Assembly: GCA_944325185.1 (NCBI GenBank)
Contig: CALUZA010000032.1
Location: 1 to 64,000 of the forward strand
Reading direction: 5' to 3'
DNA: 64,000 bases
Source of the DNA: Candidatus Gastranaerophilales bacterium
Lineage (GTDB): Bacteria > Cyanobacteriota > Vampirovibrionia > Gastranaerophilales > Gastranaerophilaceae
Shown piece after piece: positions 23,291-35,189 of this stretch. Position numbers and translations under genes: made by a program. Under the pieces are notes generated by a model that made no database searches, was not told where the DNA came from, and worked only from the letters and a program-made list of their open reading frames with translations. Within the stretch, counting starts at the first letter, position 1. Each line of letters starts with the position of its first letter.

Positions 23291-25093
23291 TTATTCTTCA
23301 TTTAATGACAACACGGCCATAAATGCTTCTTGAGGTATTTCTACGCGTCCGACTGATTTCATGCGTTTTTTACCACGCTTTTGCTTTTCAAGCAATTTTC
23401 TCTTACGAGAAATATCGCCGCCGTAACATTTATCTAAAACTGATTTTCTCAAGGCTTTGATGTTTGTTCTGGCAATAACTCTGCCGCCAATAGCAGCTTG
23501 TATTGCAACTTCAAACAGTTGTCTTGGAATGATTTCTTTTAATTTATTTGTTAGTTTTTGACCAATATTATATGCGCTATCTTTGTGACAAATAACAGAT
23601 AACGCATCAACTACTTCGCCTGCTAACATAATATCCATTTTAACTAAATCAGACTTTTTATAGTCACAAAATTCATAGTCCAGTGAAGCATATCCCTTTG
23701 AACGAGACTTTAATTGATCATAAAAATCAGTAATTACTTCTGATAAAGGAAGCTGATATTCGAGATTTACGCGAATATCATCAATATATTGCATGTTGAT
23801 AAAAATACCTCTTTTATCCTGACATAATTCCATCAAGGTTCCAACAAAATCATTTGGTGTAAAAATATTTATTCTAACGTAAGGTTCTTCTATATAATCA
23901 CGGTATTGAGCTGCGGGAAGTTCTGCAGGGTTATCTATTTCAACAATTGATCCGTCTGTCTTATGAACTTTATAAATTACAGAAGGTGCCGTTGTAATTA
24001 ATGATAAATTATATTCTCTTTCCAGACGCTCTTGAGCTATCTCCATATGTAGCATGCCCAAAAAACCGCATCTAAAGCCAAAACCAAGTGCGTTTGAAGT
24101 TTCTGGTTCGTATGTTATAGAGCTATCTGACAATTTAAGTCTTTCAAGAGCTTCTTTTAATTCGTGATAATCTTCATTATTTACGGGATATAACCCTGAA
24201 AACACCATAGGTTTAGCTTCTTTATATCCTTCAAGAGCTTCTTTTGCGGGTTTTTCCACGTGGGTTATAGTATCACCTACAAATCTTGTTATTTCTTTTA
24301 TAGAACCTGCAAAGTAACCTACTTCACCGGTTTTTAGCTCTTGCACTTGATTTCTGTTTGGATTTAAAAAACCAAGTTCAATTACTTCAAATTCCCTACC
24401 GGTAGCCATAAATTTAATTTTATCACCGAGCTTAATTGAGCCGTCTACAACCTTAAAAAAGCAAATTGTACCCAAATAAGCATCATAAGCACTATCAAAT
24501 ACTAATGCTCTTAATGGTTTATCTGATGTATCTTCAGGTGCCGGGATATAATTAACTATTGCCTCAAGCACATTTTCTATGCCAACTCCAGTTTTAGCAC
24601 TGACTGGAATTGCCATGCTTGCATCTATTCCAAGAACATCTTCTATTTCTTTTTTAACTCGTTCAACATCTGCTGAAGGCAAATCAATTTTATTAATAAC
24701 AGGGATTATTTCTAGGTTTTGCTCCATTGCAAGATAAACATTTGCAAGAGTTTGTGCTTCTACGCCTTGAGTGGCATCTACTATCAATAAAGCCCCTTCG
24801 CAAGCAGCAAGAGAACGAGAAACTTCATAAGAAAAATCCACATGCCCAGGAGTATCAATTAAATTTAAAATGTATTCTTTACCATCATGCGCTCTATAGT
24901 TCATTTTTTCGGCATTTAATTTAATTGTAATACCTCTTTCTCGCTCAATATCCATAGTGTCTAACAGTTGGTCTTGCATTTCACGCTTTGAAACTGTCCC
25001 TGTTTTTTCGAGCAATCTATCTGCCAGCGTAGATTTTCCGTGGTCAATGTGTGCTATTATGCTGAAATTTCTTATATGTTCTAATTTTTTCAT
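23291..25093 (-). CDS. lepA: Elongation factor 4 (LepA)
   Basis: LepA is a ribosome-associated GTPase that acts on stalled or back-translocated ribosomes and in ribosome assembly. The 600-residue length is exact for the family. G motifs are intact: [18 protein letters not shown] and NKIDLP, followed by domains II, III, V and the LepA-specific C-terminal domain ending [16 protein letters not shown]. It converges on the Nudix gene without any gap. There is no Shine-Dalgarno site; TATAAT lies 7 bases before the ATG. Confidence 0.97.
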   Translation of the reverse strand: MKKLEHIRNFSIIAHIDHGKSTLADRLLEKTGTVSKREMQDQLLDTMDIERERGITIKLNAEKMNYRAHDGKEYILNLIDTPGHVDFSYEVSRSLAACEGALLIVDATQGVEAQTLANVYLAMEQNLEIIPVINKIDLPSADVERVKKEIEDVLGIDASMAIPVSAKTGVGIENVLEAIVNYIPAPEDTSDKPLRALVFDSAYDAYLGTICFFKVVDGSIKLGDKIKFMATGREFEVIELGFLNPNRNQVQELKTGEVGYFAGSIKEITRFVGDTITHVEKPAKEALEGYKEAKPMVFSGLYPVNNEDYHELKEALERLKLSDSSITYEPETSNALGFGFRCGFLGMLHMEIAQERLEREYNLSLITTAPSVIYKVHKTDGSIVEIDNPAELPAAQYRDYIEEPYVRINIFTPNDFVGTLMELCQDKRGIFINMQYIDDIRVNLEYQLPLSEVITDFYDQLKSRSKGYASLDYEFCDYKKSDLVKMDIMLAGEVVDALSVICHKDSAYNIGQKLTNKLKEIIPRQLFEVAIQAAIGGRVIARTNIKALRKSVLDKCYGGDISRKRKLLEKQKRGKKRMKSVGRVEIPQEAFMAVLSLNEE

Positions 25094-25100
25094 ATTTTGA

Positions 25101-25106
25101 ATTATA
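25101..25106 (-). promoter_or_regulatory. Candidate -10 box for a leaderless lepA transcript
   Basis: TATAAT on the minus strand ends 7 bases before ATG 25093 and nothing resembling a Shine-Dalgarno site is present. Confidence 0.45.
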
Positions 25107-25207
25107 CAATAAATAAATAATTAAGATTTGTAAATTTTTTTTCAAATTTTCTAATTTTTTTTAAATACATGTCGATATATAAAATAAAAAGAAAGTAAGG
25201 AATAATT

Positions 25208-26956
25208 ATGGGCAGTGAAGTTACAGCATCTTATTTGAAAAATGGTGTTACTATTGAAAATTTGTTTAATGGTAAAGTCGATCAAGAAAAAATTGAAAAA
25301 ATTAAAGATTGTGCAAAAGGCGGTTTTACTGAAGACGAACTTCAGACGCTTGAAGCCGATGGCATTGATATAGATTTATTAAAAGATAACTTTGCTGACT
25401 CAAAAACAGATGAAGATATACAAAAAAAAGCAGACGATCTGAAAAAAATATACTGCTCAGATTTAGCGGAATTTACCGGTGATAAAAATTCTTATGCAAA
25501 CCCTGAATTGCAACAATTAGAAAAAGCAATTAACAATGGGGTTTTAAAAAATCTTGCTGACGAAGGCTATACAAAAATGCAAATTATTGAAATTATTTCT
25601 ATTGCATTTCCAAATACCGGAATTCAGGCAAAAGAAGATGGAAAATATGATATACCAATAGGTCATGATGACCAAGCAAAGGATGTATATACTTCATTTA
25701 CAATTAAACTTCTTGAAGCTCTTGGTGAGGACCCCGAGGAAATATCTTCCGCAAAAGATAAATTAAATGATTTAAAAACTCAAATTGCAAAATTAGATAG
25801 CGAAATTACAACATTAGAATATAAAATTTCAACTGAACAAGATGAAATTGAAAAAGAAATGACAGAGGCAATAGATAAATCAACTGAAATTGCCGAAGAA
25901 CAAAAAGAAGAAGCTAAAAACACTGTTAATAGTGCCCTTAATGAATACGTCAATTCAAAGGGTGAGATGACCTATGAGGAATTTCAACAAGGCTTAAAAA
26001 GTGACTTGGATGGAATAGCAGGTACAACAGACAGCAAACTTTCAAGCGTAATATTAACAATGCTTAATTGTAGTGACAATATGGAAACATTAAATGCTGA
26101 CATTAAAAGTCTTGGTGGTTTATATCAAAAAAAATCTGACCTTCAAGATCAAGCTTCAAAGGCAGAATCGGAATTAAATTCATTAATTGAAGATCAGAAG
26201 AATAATGTAGCATCTGCCGATGAAGATGCCAATATGGTTGATCCTATCGGTTTTACGCATAATAATACAAGATATGACTTTTTTGTTGACAAAGATAACA
26301 ATAATGATTTATCAAATGAATCTGAGTTTCTTGGTGCTAAAAACGGATTTATGGAATTAATTAGTTTAGATACCAACAAAGATAATAAGGTTGACGCATC
26401 GGAGCTTTCTAAATCAGATATTAAAGTTGTAGTTACCCATGGTAATGGCTCGCAAAATATAAAAGATGCAAAAGAGGTCTTTGATAGCTCTGATTTTATT
26501 GATTTAGCAAGCTATAGCGAAAAGAATACTGCATTAAGCAACGGAAATCAATTGCTTGGAACATTCGATGTTCAATTTGATGATACACTCCTTGACGATA
26601 AAGGTTATCAAACCCTTGATAATATTGATTGGTTAAACGAAAATTACGATTTTTCCGATAATAAAAATTCTATAGGTTCATCTTTATCTCAAGAAGCTAT
26701 TGAAAAGAAACTTTCGGATTATACTGCTCAAGCGGATGACCTTGAAAAACGATTATTTAAAGCCCAAGGAAAAGTTGATGACAATATAGACGTAATTCAA
26801 AATAAAACAATTCAACAAGCACAAAGAAGTGCTAATTCCAAGGGAATTATTGCAAGTATGTCACTTGAAAATAATCAAAATGATAAAAATGTTCAAGAAA
26901 AACCACTTGAAGAGTTAGAAGAAATTGAAGAAATAGAAAAAGAAAAAGATATATAA
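25208..26956 (+). CDS. Coiled-coil protein with EF-hand-like calcium sites, unknown function
   Basis: I do not recognise this 582-residue acidic protein as a named family. The middle (about 180-245) is a predicted coiled coil rich in Lys, Glu and Asp; a second coil covers about 295-335. Two calcium-loop motifs follow: D361-x-D363-x-N365-x-D367 and a canonical loop D388-x-N390-x-D392-x3-D396-x2-E399. A third short coil and a Glu-rich tail end the protein. There is no signal peptide or membrane segment. AAGGAA lies 7 bases upstream of the ATG. It is probably monocistronic. EF-hands in a protein without an export signal suggest either cytosolic calcium sensing or a non-Sec export route. Confidence 0.75.
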   Translation: MGSEVTASYLKNGVTIENLFNGKVDQEKIEKIKDCAKGGFTEDELQTLEADGIDIDLLKDNFADSKTDEDIQKKADDLKKIYCSDLAEFTGDKNSYANPELQQLEKAINNGVLKNLADEGYTKMQIIEIISIAFPNTGIQAKEDGKYDIPIGHDDQAKDVYTSFTIKLLEALGEDPEEISSAKDKLNDLKTQIAKLDSEITTLEYKISTEQDEIEKEMTEAIDKSTEIAEEQKEEAKNTVNSALNEYVNSKGEMTYEEFQQGLKSDLDGIAGTTDSKLSSVILTMLNCSDNMETLNADIKSLGGLYQKKSDLQDQASKAESELNSLIEDQKNNVASADEDANMVDPIGFTHNNTRYDFFVDKDNNNDLSNESEFLGAKNGFMELISLDTNKDNKVDASELSKSDIKVVVTHGNGSQNIKDAKEVFDSSDFIDLASYSEKNTALSNGNQLLGTFDVQFDDTLLDDKGYQTLDNIDWLNENYDFSDNKNSIGSSLSQEAIEKKLSDYTAQADDLEKRLFKAQGKVDDNIDVIQNKTIQQAQRSANSKGIIASMSLENNQNDKNVQEKPLEELEEIEEIEKEKDI

Positions 26957-27039
26957 CCTGTAAATGAAAAATATCTTGAAATATTTTTTTGAGTGCATAA
27001 AATATTATTATCAGATATTATCATTTAAAGGAAAAAGTA

Positions 27040-27240
27040 ATGAAAAAAGATATCCATCCCGATTACAAAAAAACAACTATAAAGTGTGTTTGCGGAAATG
27101 AAATCGAAACAGGTTCTGTTGAAGAAAACATTACAGTTGAAATTTGTAACGCTTGCCATCCGTTTTATACAGGCAATCAAAAAATTCTTGACTCTGAAGG
27201 TAGAGTTGAAAGATTTAAAAAACGTTACGAAAAAAAATAG
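27040..27240 (+). CDS. rpmE: 50S ribosomal protein L31, zinc-binding form
   Basis: This 66-residue protein is L31 of the Cys-containing type: C16, C18, C36 and C39 form the zinc site, with the start MKKDIHPDY and the conserved HPFYTG motif. L31 bridges the central protuberance of the large subunit to the small subunit head. AAAGGA lies upstream at good spacing. An overlapping frame on the plus strand (27086-27295) is a shadow. A hairpin follows before thyX. Confidence 0.96.
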   Translation: MKKDIHPDYKKTTIKCVCGNEIETGSVEENITVEICNACHPFYTGNQKILDSEGRVERFKKRYEKK

Positions 27241-27250
27241 TTGCAAAGTG

Positions 27251-27275
27251 TTTGGCTGGCTAAAAACCAGCCAAA
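27251..27275. terminator. Hairpin between rpmE and thyX
   Basis: A 9-bp stem (27251-27259 with 27267-27275) encloses a 7-base loop, 10 bases after the rpmE stop. It lacks a proper T-run, so it may be a weak terminator or a processing and stability element. Confidence 0.45.
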
Positions 27276-27298
27276 AATTTATGTGTGGAGTTTAGTTG

Positions 27299-27994
27299 AT
27301 GCCAAATAGTGATTTAGAAGTAAGATTAATTTCAATACCTGACAATTTGCTTGATATTGTATATACAGCTTGTAGAACTTGCTATAGTGCAGATGGTGCT
27401 GTTGAAATATATGAAAATCATACTAATGATAAAGATAAGATGTTGTCTTTAATTAAAAAAGTAATTTCATCAGGACATTATTCAACAATAGAACACATTC
27501 AATTAACTTTCGCCATTAATAATATTTCAAGGGCTGCTACGCATCAATTAGTTAGACACCGTCACATGAGCTTTTCACAAAAATCTCAAAGATATGTGAA
27601 AGAAAAAGGTGAATTTGACTATATAATTCCAAGTGCAATAAAAGCAAACAAAGAACTTTGCAAAAAATTTGAACTATTTATGCAGGATACTGCAGCTTTA
27701 TATCAAGAATTTATACAAAACGGAATTAAAAGCGAAGATGCTCGTTCAATTCTCCCAAATGCAACAGCAAGCTCAATTGTAACCAGTTTAAATTTAAGAG
27801 AACTTATTCATCTTGCTAATTTAAGACTCTGTACCAGGGCACAATTGGAAATACGTATGGTAGTTAAAAAAATGTGTGCTTTAGTTGAAGAAAAAGAACC
27901 TTGGCTAACAGAACATCTTGTTCCAAAATGTGAAAGACTTGGTTATTGTGATGAAGATAATTCATGTGGAAGGATGAAAACTAAAAATGGATAG
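27299..27994 (+). CDS. thyX: Flavin-dependent thymidylate synthase ThyX
   Basis: ThyX makes dTMP from dUMP using FAD, NADPH and methylene-tetrahydrofolate. The ThyX signature RHRxxSxxxxSxR is present as [13 protein letters not shown] near residues 86-98. The C-terminal [18 protein letters not shown] is also typical. A TTG codon directly precedes the ATG at 27299, but the GGAG at 27287-27290 is better placed for the ATG (8 bases). The prfA start overlaps its end by 8 bases. No thyA is seen in this window. Confidence 0.95.
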   Translation: MPNSDLEVRLISIPDNLLDIVYTACRTCYSADGAVEIYENHTNDKDKMLSLIKKVISSGHYSTIEHIQLTFAINNISRAATHQLVRHRHMSFSQKSQRYVKEKGEFDYIIPSAIKANKELCKKFELFMQDTAALYQEFIQNGIKSEDARSILPNATASSIVTSLNLRELIHLANLRLCTRAQLEIRMVVKKMCALVEEKEPWLTEHLVPKCERLGYCDEDNSCGRMKTKNG

Positions 27995-29078
27995 TTCAAT
28001 GTTTGATAAAGTTGAAAAAATTGAAAAAAAATATCAGGAATTAGGTGAAATCCTTTCAAAACCTGAAGTAATACAAGATTATGAAAAATTTCGTGATTTA
28101 TCAAAACAAAGAAAGACAATGGAAGAAACGGTAAATATATATTACCAGTACAAAGCTGCAATTGAAGCTATAAATGAAGCAAAAGAAATGCTTCACAGCG
28201 AAAAAGATTCTTCCATGAGAGAATTTTTAAATAATGAAATTTCATCAAATGAATCAAAAATTGAAGAATTTGAACACAGATTAAAAGTTTTGCTTTTACC
28301 GAAAGACCCTATGGATGACAAAGATATTATGCTTGAAATCAGAGGTTCTGCAGGCGGTGATGAAGCTAATATTTTTGCGGGTGACTTAATGAGAATGTAT
28401 CTTAGATATGCTCAAAGCAAAGGTTGGCAGACAAAAATTTTATCAATCAATGAATGCGAAGCTGGCGGTGTGTCTGAGGTTGTTATTTCCGTAAAAGGCG
28501 GTGACAATATTTATTCACAGCTAAAATATGAATCCGGAGTTCATAGAGTTCAAAGGGTTCCTCAAACGGAATCTCAAGGCAGGGTTCACACTTCAACTGC
28601 AACCGTTGCCGTTATGCCCGAAGTTGATGATGTTGAAATTGAATTAAATATGAACGATATAGAAATTACAACTGCTCGTTCAGGAGGTGCCGGCGGACAG
28701 AACGTTAATAAAGTTGAAACAGCTGCCAGAGTTTTTCATAAGCCGACAGGTATTATGATATTTTGTACGGAAGAACGTTCTCAATTACAAAATAAAGAGC
28801 GTGCATTGCAAATTTTAAAAGCAAAATTATATGATATGGAAGTGCAAAAGCAAATGCAGGAAGTTACGGATTTAAGACGTTCACAAGTTGGTACCGGAGA
28901 CAGATCCGAACGAATAAGAACATATAATTTTCCACAAGGTCGTTTGACTGATCATAGAATCGGACAAAATCTTGATGTTTGGGAAGTTATCGAAGGGAAT
29001 TTAGATAAATTAATCAATATGCTAATTGAATATGACCAAAAAATAAAACTAGAAAAATTAGCTGAAATTGAAGAATAG
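27987..29078 (+). CDS. prfA: Peptide chain release factor 1
   Basis: RF1 reads UAA and UAG stop codons and triggers peptide release. The 363-residue protein has the GGQ motif in [13 protein letters not shown] and the PxT-type anticodon tripeptide region expected of RF1 ([14 protein letters not shown]) rather than the SPF of RF2. The chosen ATG overlaps thyX by 8 bases, with GGAAGG 13 bases upstream; an ATG at 27999 is an alternative. prmC, the methylase often following prfA, is absent here. A hairpin follows the stop. Confidence 0.96.
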   Translation: MDSSMFDKVEKIEKKYQELGEILSKPEVIQDYEKFRDLSKQRKTMEETVNIYYQYKAAIEAINEAKEMLHSEKDSSMREFLNNEISSNESKIEEFEHRLKVLLLPKDPMDDKDIMLEIRGSAGGDEANIFAGDLMRMYLRYAQSKGWQTKILSINECEAGGVSEVVISVKGGDNIYSQLKYESGVHRVQRVPQTESQGRVHTSTATVAVMPEVDDVEIELNMNDIEITTARSGGAGGQNVNKVETAARVFHKPTGIMIFCTEERSQLQNKERALQILKAKLYDMEVQKQMQEVTDLRRSQVGTGDRSERIRTYNFPQGRLTDHRIGQNLDVWEVIEGNLDKLINMLIEYDQKIKLEKLAEIEE

Positions 29079-29097
29079 TATATTTTTTTACAATTAA

Positions 29098-29130
29098 AAC
29101 GGCCTTTATAAATTTAAAAGCCGTTATTTT
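29098..29130. terminator. Terminator shared by prfA and the SNF2 gene
   Basis: AACGGC (29098-29103) pairs with GCCGTT (29120-29125), with extra A-T pairs in the loop, and is followed by ATTTT on the plus strand and TTTTAATT on the minus strand. It lies between two convergent genes. Confidence 0.6.
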
Positions 29131-29142
29131 CTAATTTATAAT

Positions 29143-32100
29143 TTATATTGAAAAAATATCTTTAATGTCTTGGTATGTAAGTGATTTAACAATGTTTCTA
29201 TCTATTGAAATTACGCTGTCAACAAGTGAACGTTTCTTTGATTTTAGGGCTTGTATTTTTTCTTCTACCGTATTTTTTGTAATTAATCTATATACAAACA
29301 CTTTTTTAGTTTGCCCAATACGATAAGCTCTGTCTGTCGCTTGATCCTCAACTGCAGGATTCCACCAAGGGTCATAATGTATAACATAATCCGCACCTGT
29401 TAAATTCAAGCCTGTACCGCCTGCTTTAAGGGAAACAAGGAATATTGGAATAGTTGGATCATTATTAAATCTTTCAACCACTGCTTCTCTGTCTTTTGTT
29501 TTGCCCGATAGATATTCATGCTTGATACCTTTTTCTTCAAGCCAAGCCTTTATTATATCGAGCATTCCAACAAATTGCGAGAATAAAAGTATTCTATGCT
29601 TTTCTGCAATTATTTCTTCAAGCATAGCTTGAAGCTGTTCAAATTTTCCTGATTCATTTATGCCAAGCATACCTTCTTTATCATACAATCTTGGATGGCA
29701 GCAAATTTGTCTCAAGCGTAAAAGAGCTGAGAATATTGACATTCTTGATTTTTCAAGACCAACAGTTTCAATTGATTTAAACAATTCTTCTTTTGTAGAA
29801 TCCAATACCTGTAAATATAAATCTTTTTGTTCGGATGTAAGTTCGCAATATGCAACAGATTCAATTTTATCGGGTAAATCTTTTGCAACATCTCTTTTCA
29901 TTCTTCTTAAAATAAACGGATAAATTTGAGATTTCAAGCGCTTTTGAACTTCTGTATCTTCGTTTTCGACAATCGGGTTAACAAAACGATGATTAAATTC
30001 ATTTGCATCAAATAAAAATCCTGGCATGAGAAAATCAAAGACACTCCATAATTCTTCTAGTTTATTTTCAATTGGAGTACCGGATAAAGCAAGCCTATGA
30101 GAAGCATTTAACATCTTACATGCTTTAGAAGTTTGGCTTGTAGAATTTTTAATATTTTGAGATTCATCTAAAATTACATATCGGAATTTTTGCTTCTTTA
30201 AACACTCAATATCGCGTCTGACAAGTGCATAGCTTGTAATTACTACATCATATTTTTCAATATCCTTAAATTTAGATTTTCGATCGCTTCCCGTTAAAGT
30301 TAAATATTTCAAATTTGAAGCAAATTTTTCAATTTCTTTTTCCCAGTTAAAAACAACGGAAGTAGGGCAAATAACAAGGGTTGGCTCTTTTCCATCTTTT
30401 TCTTTGGCTTTTTGCAAAAGAGTAAGTGTTTGCAATGTTTTACCAAGGCCCATGTCATCAGCTAAAACACCATTTAAGCCGTATTTATATAAAAACCAAA
30501 GCCACGTATAACCCTTTAATTGGTATTCGCGCAGATCGGCTTTAACTGTTTTAGGCAAAGCGGTTGTATCCATTGTTGAAAATGTTGAAATTTCTTTCCA
30601 GAATTTAGAAAAAGCTCTGCTCATTTTTAACGTTATGCCCATTTTTTCCATTTCAGACACAACGCCAGCTCTATAAGTTCTTACGATATATTTGTCTTCA
30701 TCGTTTTTATAAACATCATATGTATTGAAGGATTTTAATAAAGAAAGTATATCATCAGTGGGGATTGAAACTTGTCCACCAGAAGGGATATTAAAGTATT
30801 TAGCCCCTTCATATGTCATATCAATTATTTTTTCAAAATCTAGTTCTTTGTCATCTGCAAGGCCTTTAAGCTCGATATAGAATTTATCAATGCTTTCAGG
30901 TAAGAAATCAATTTCTGCGACAAGTTTTAAACCTTTTTTATTTAATTTATAAAAAGATAAATCATCTTTTTCAATAAATTCCCAATTCTTGCCAGCTTTA
31001 GAAATATAGTAATTATAAAAATCTATGGCATATTCTTTATCCAAAGCAAGATTATTTGATTGAACGGGTGCAAACCTGCAAGCAAGCAACATTTGATATG
31101 CAGCTTGCTCATATTGCATATCTCTTTTAATCCAATACAATAAATCCTTTGCAGGGTCTTTAATTGTAACATAAGGACTTTTATATTGCTTTTGATATGG
31201 AACTCTGACTCCATCGTATTCAAATTCTAAAGAAGCTTTTAAAGATTGGTCATAATCAACACCAAGCTCAACAACACATTTTGGCGGACGTTTTTCAAAA
31301 GTTAATTTTTCCATCTCTTCCGACATATTAACAGTCATAACTTCTTTAAGTTTTGGAAGTTCTTCATAAACAAATTTTCCACCATCGGCATCTTTAATAT
31401 CTGAAAAACTTGCTTTTGTTAAATTTTGTGGAATGACGCTTACTGATGTATTGGTCTGAAAAATAACATCCTTGTATCTTCCCCATTTAAGTTGCCTTGA
31501 AAAGTATCTGACTTCTTCAAAAGGATAAATCTCGTCAATATCTGGACGCTTCCAGTATAAGCTCAATAAGACGTTTCCGACATAAGAAACATTAACATCC
31601 AAACATAAATTCCAAATATCATCAGCAAAACGAATTTTTTTATGTGTCTTGGCATCAATTACATCATCCATTTTGGATAACATTTTGAAAAATTCATCGA
31701 ACTTATTAATTTGTATATCATACCAACCGGATTTTTTATCAAGTCTTGATTGATTTAAAAGCATTTTAAACATAACAACCTCAAGTTTTTGAGAATTAGT
31801 TAGTTCAAAATTTTCTTCTTCTTTTTGTCGCATTAAGATTTGTTTAAATACAGCTTCTAAGTCCCTTATGACTTTCTTCGTATGCCTATTCATAACAAGA
31901 ATTGAAAAGAAATTCTGCCTTCGTTTAGGATTAAAATGAAAAATAAAATCCCCTTCCGGTTTTTCATTCATTGGCAAGTCTTCATCAATTAATTCAGGCT
32001 CAATATTTAATTTTTCATATAAGAATTCTTCCCAAAAATGATTTTTAAGAGAATGAAAACCAAGTGCAATTGCATGCTTACACCAAGGCTCTTCCAATGG

Positions 32101-32310
32101 GCAATTACAAGTCGGTCTTACATCAGACTTTGTAAACTTAATTCCGACGTCATAATGAGACTTATAGTTGCCCTTTACCTTGGCTCTTACGATGTTTTCA
32201 TTAAACTTAACATCTTCAACAAGCCCTTTTTGAAAAGTTTCATAACCCCTTCTAAAAGAACCGGGCTTAGAATTATCCTTTAAAAATTTATTGTTAAATG
32301 TATACTTCAC
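29143..32310 (-). CDS. SNF2-family DEAD/DEAH-box helicase with SWIM zinc finger
   Basis: This 1055-residue protein starts with a SWIM zinc finger (about residues 55-85: CNC, then CKHAIALG), has a long middle region, and ends with a Swi2/Snf2 ATPase (about 590-1050). Motif I is ADDMGLGKTLQT near residue 620, motif II reads ILDESQ, and RMSIFSALLRLRQICCHP and YDPWWNPAVEDQATDRAYRIGQT mark the second RecA half. Bacterial members remodel or translocate on double-stranded DNA and include RapA-like factors that act on RNA polymerase. The exact role is unknown. The start is GTG at 32310, with only a weak CGGA upstream. Confidence 0.9.
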   Translation of the reverse strand: MKYTFNNKFLKDNSKPGSFRRGYETFQKGLVEDVKFNENIVRAKVKGNYKSHYDVGIKFTKSDVRPTCNCPLEEPWCKHAIALGFHSLKNHFWEEFLYEKLNIEPELIDEDLPMNEKPEGDFIFHFNPKRRQNFFSILVMNRHTKKVIRDLEAVFKQILMRQKEEENFELTNSQKLEVVMFKMLLNQSRLDKKSGWYDIQINKFDEFFKMLSKMDDVIDAKTHKKIRFADDIWNLCLDVNVSYVGNVLLSLYWKRPDIDEIYPFEEVRYFSRQLKWGRYKDVIFQTNTSVSVIPQNLTKASFSDIKDADGGKFVYEELPKLKEVMTVNMSEEMEKLTFEKRPPKCVVELGVDYDQSLKASLEFEYDGVRVPYQKQYKSPYVTIKDPAKDLLYWIKRDMQYEQAAYQMLLACRFAPVQSNNLALDKEYAIDFYNYYISKAGKNWEFIEKDDLSFYKLNKKGLKLVAEIDFLPESIDKFYIELKGLADDKELDFEKIIDMTYEGAKYFNIPSGGQVSIPTDDILSLLKSFNTYDVYKNDEDKYIVRTYRAGVVSEMEKMGITLKMSRAFSKFWKEISTFSTMDTTALPKTVKADLREYQLKGYTWLWFLYKYGLNGVLADDMGLGKTLQTLTLLQKAKEKDGKEPTLVICPTSVVFNWEKEIEKFASNLKYLTLTGSDRKSKFKDIEKYDVVITSYALVRRDIECLKKQKFRYVILDESQNIKNSTSQTSKACKMLNASHRLALSGTPIENKLEELWSVFDFLMPGFLFDANEFNHRFVNPIVENEDTEVQKRLKSQIYPFILRRMKRDVAKDLPDKIESVAYCELTSEQKDLYLQVLDSTKEELFKSIETVGLEKSRMSIFSALLRLRQICCHPRLYDKEGMLGINESGKFEQLQAMLEEIIAEKHRILLFSQFVGMLDIIKAWLEEKGIKHEYLSGKTKDREAVVERFNNDPTIPIFLVSLKAGGTGLNLTGADYVIHYDPWWNPAVEDQATDRAYRIGQTKKVFVYRLITKNTVEEKIQALKSKKRSLVDSVISIDRNIVKSLTYQDIKDIFSI

Positions 32311-32426
32311 AAATTATCCGTGACAAACTACTCACAAAAGTGCACCAGACTTAAAACAGAATAAATAAATCCCATTCGGTGCTAACAATTATAAAGATAA
32401 CATCACCAGAAAAAAAATGCAAGTAA

Positions 32427-33149
32427 TTATTTTAAATAATAAGTCATATTAACCCCCGCACGAATATTAATTACTCCAGGTTCAATTGAATCGATAACAG
32501 TAGAGGCCTCTGCACTATCTGCCATTTTTGATGTCATGGAGTTTGCATAAAACCTCGGAGCAATGATATTTGAATTTAATGAACAATATGGGTTAATTGA
32601 TTTTACTTTTAAAATTTGATTTCCAGAAGCTTGCGCAAGATATGAAGCACGTTTTTGAGCGATTTTAATAGCATCAGACATAGCCAAATTGCATGCTTCT
32701 TCTCCATCTGCTACAGAAAAATTTAATTCGCCGATATTTTTAATACCATTATCCATTGCAATCTTTATTATTTCTGAAATTTTTGACAAGTCTTTCAATT
32801 TTACTTCAAAACCATTTCTTACTTCATATTTTTGGAATATTCTTACTTTATCTTTGTATGAATACACATTATTTACACTAAATGCAATTGTTTTTGCAGA
32901 TTCATTTTGATTTAATTTTTGTTTGATTGCACTTATAGCAGCGTTTACAATTTTGTCATTCTTTTCTTTTATGTCATTTAAATTAATTCCTGAGTTTTCA
33001 ACATAAAATCTTATTGTAGCTGTATCCGGAGAAACCTCTTTTACTTTTGAAGCCTCAACATTCATTGTAGATTCCATAGTTTCTATTGCAAATACGGGTA
33101 ATATAGCCAAGCTAAATAAGCTTAATGACAATAAAACGATCTTTTTCAT
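32427..33149 (-). CDS. SIMPL-domain (DUF541) secreted protein
   Basis: This protein of about 240 residues has a signal peptide (MKKIVLLSLSLFSLAILPVFA) and a SIMPL/DUF541 domain with GxNLNDIKEKN-like and SYKDKVRIFQKYEV segments and a late QKRASYLAQA helix. Periplasmic or outer-membrane members of this family have been linked to oxidative stress and envelope functions; the mechanism is unknown. The GGAGG in the end of ligA points to ATG 33149 as the start, not the in-frame ATG at 33161, which overlaps ligA. It is translationally coupled to ligA with one base between stop and start. Confidence 0.82.
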   Translation of the reverse strand: MKKIVLLSLSLFSLAILPVFAIETMESTMNVEASKVKEVSPDTATIRFYVENSGINLNDIKEKNDKIVNAAISAIKQKLNQNESAKTIAFSVNNVYSYKDKVRIFQKYEVRNGFEVKLKDLSKISEIIKIAMDNGIKNIGELNFSVADGEEACNLAMSDAIKIAQKRASYLAQASGNQILKVKSINPYCSLNSNIIAPRFYANSMTSKMADSAEASTVIDSIEPGVINIRAGVNMTYYLK

Positions 33150-33150
33150 A

Positions 33151-35187
<2,037 letters not shown>

Positions 35188-35189
35188 TT

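Noticed and set aside
26957-27039. Terminator after the EF-hand protein gene
   Set aside because: The only stem is six A-T pairs near 26967-26984; it is too weak to call in DNA of this composition.
32311-32426. Possible tRNA or small RNA between the SIMPL and SNF2 genes
   Set aside because: I could not build a cloverleaf or a stable hairpin with a terminator in this sequence.
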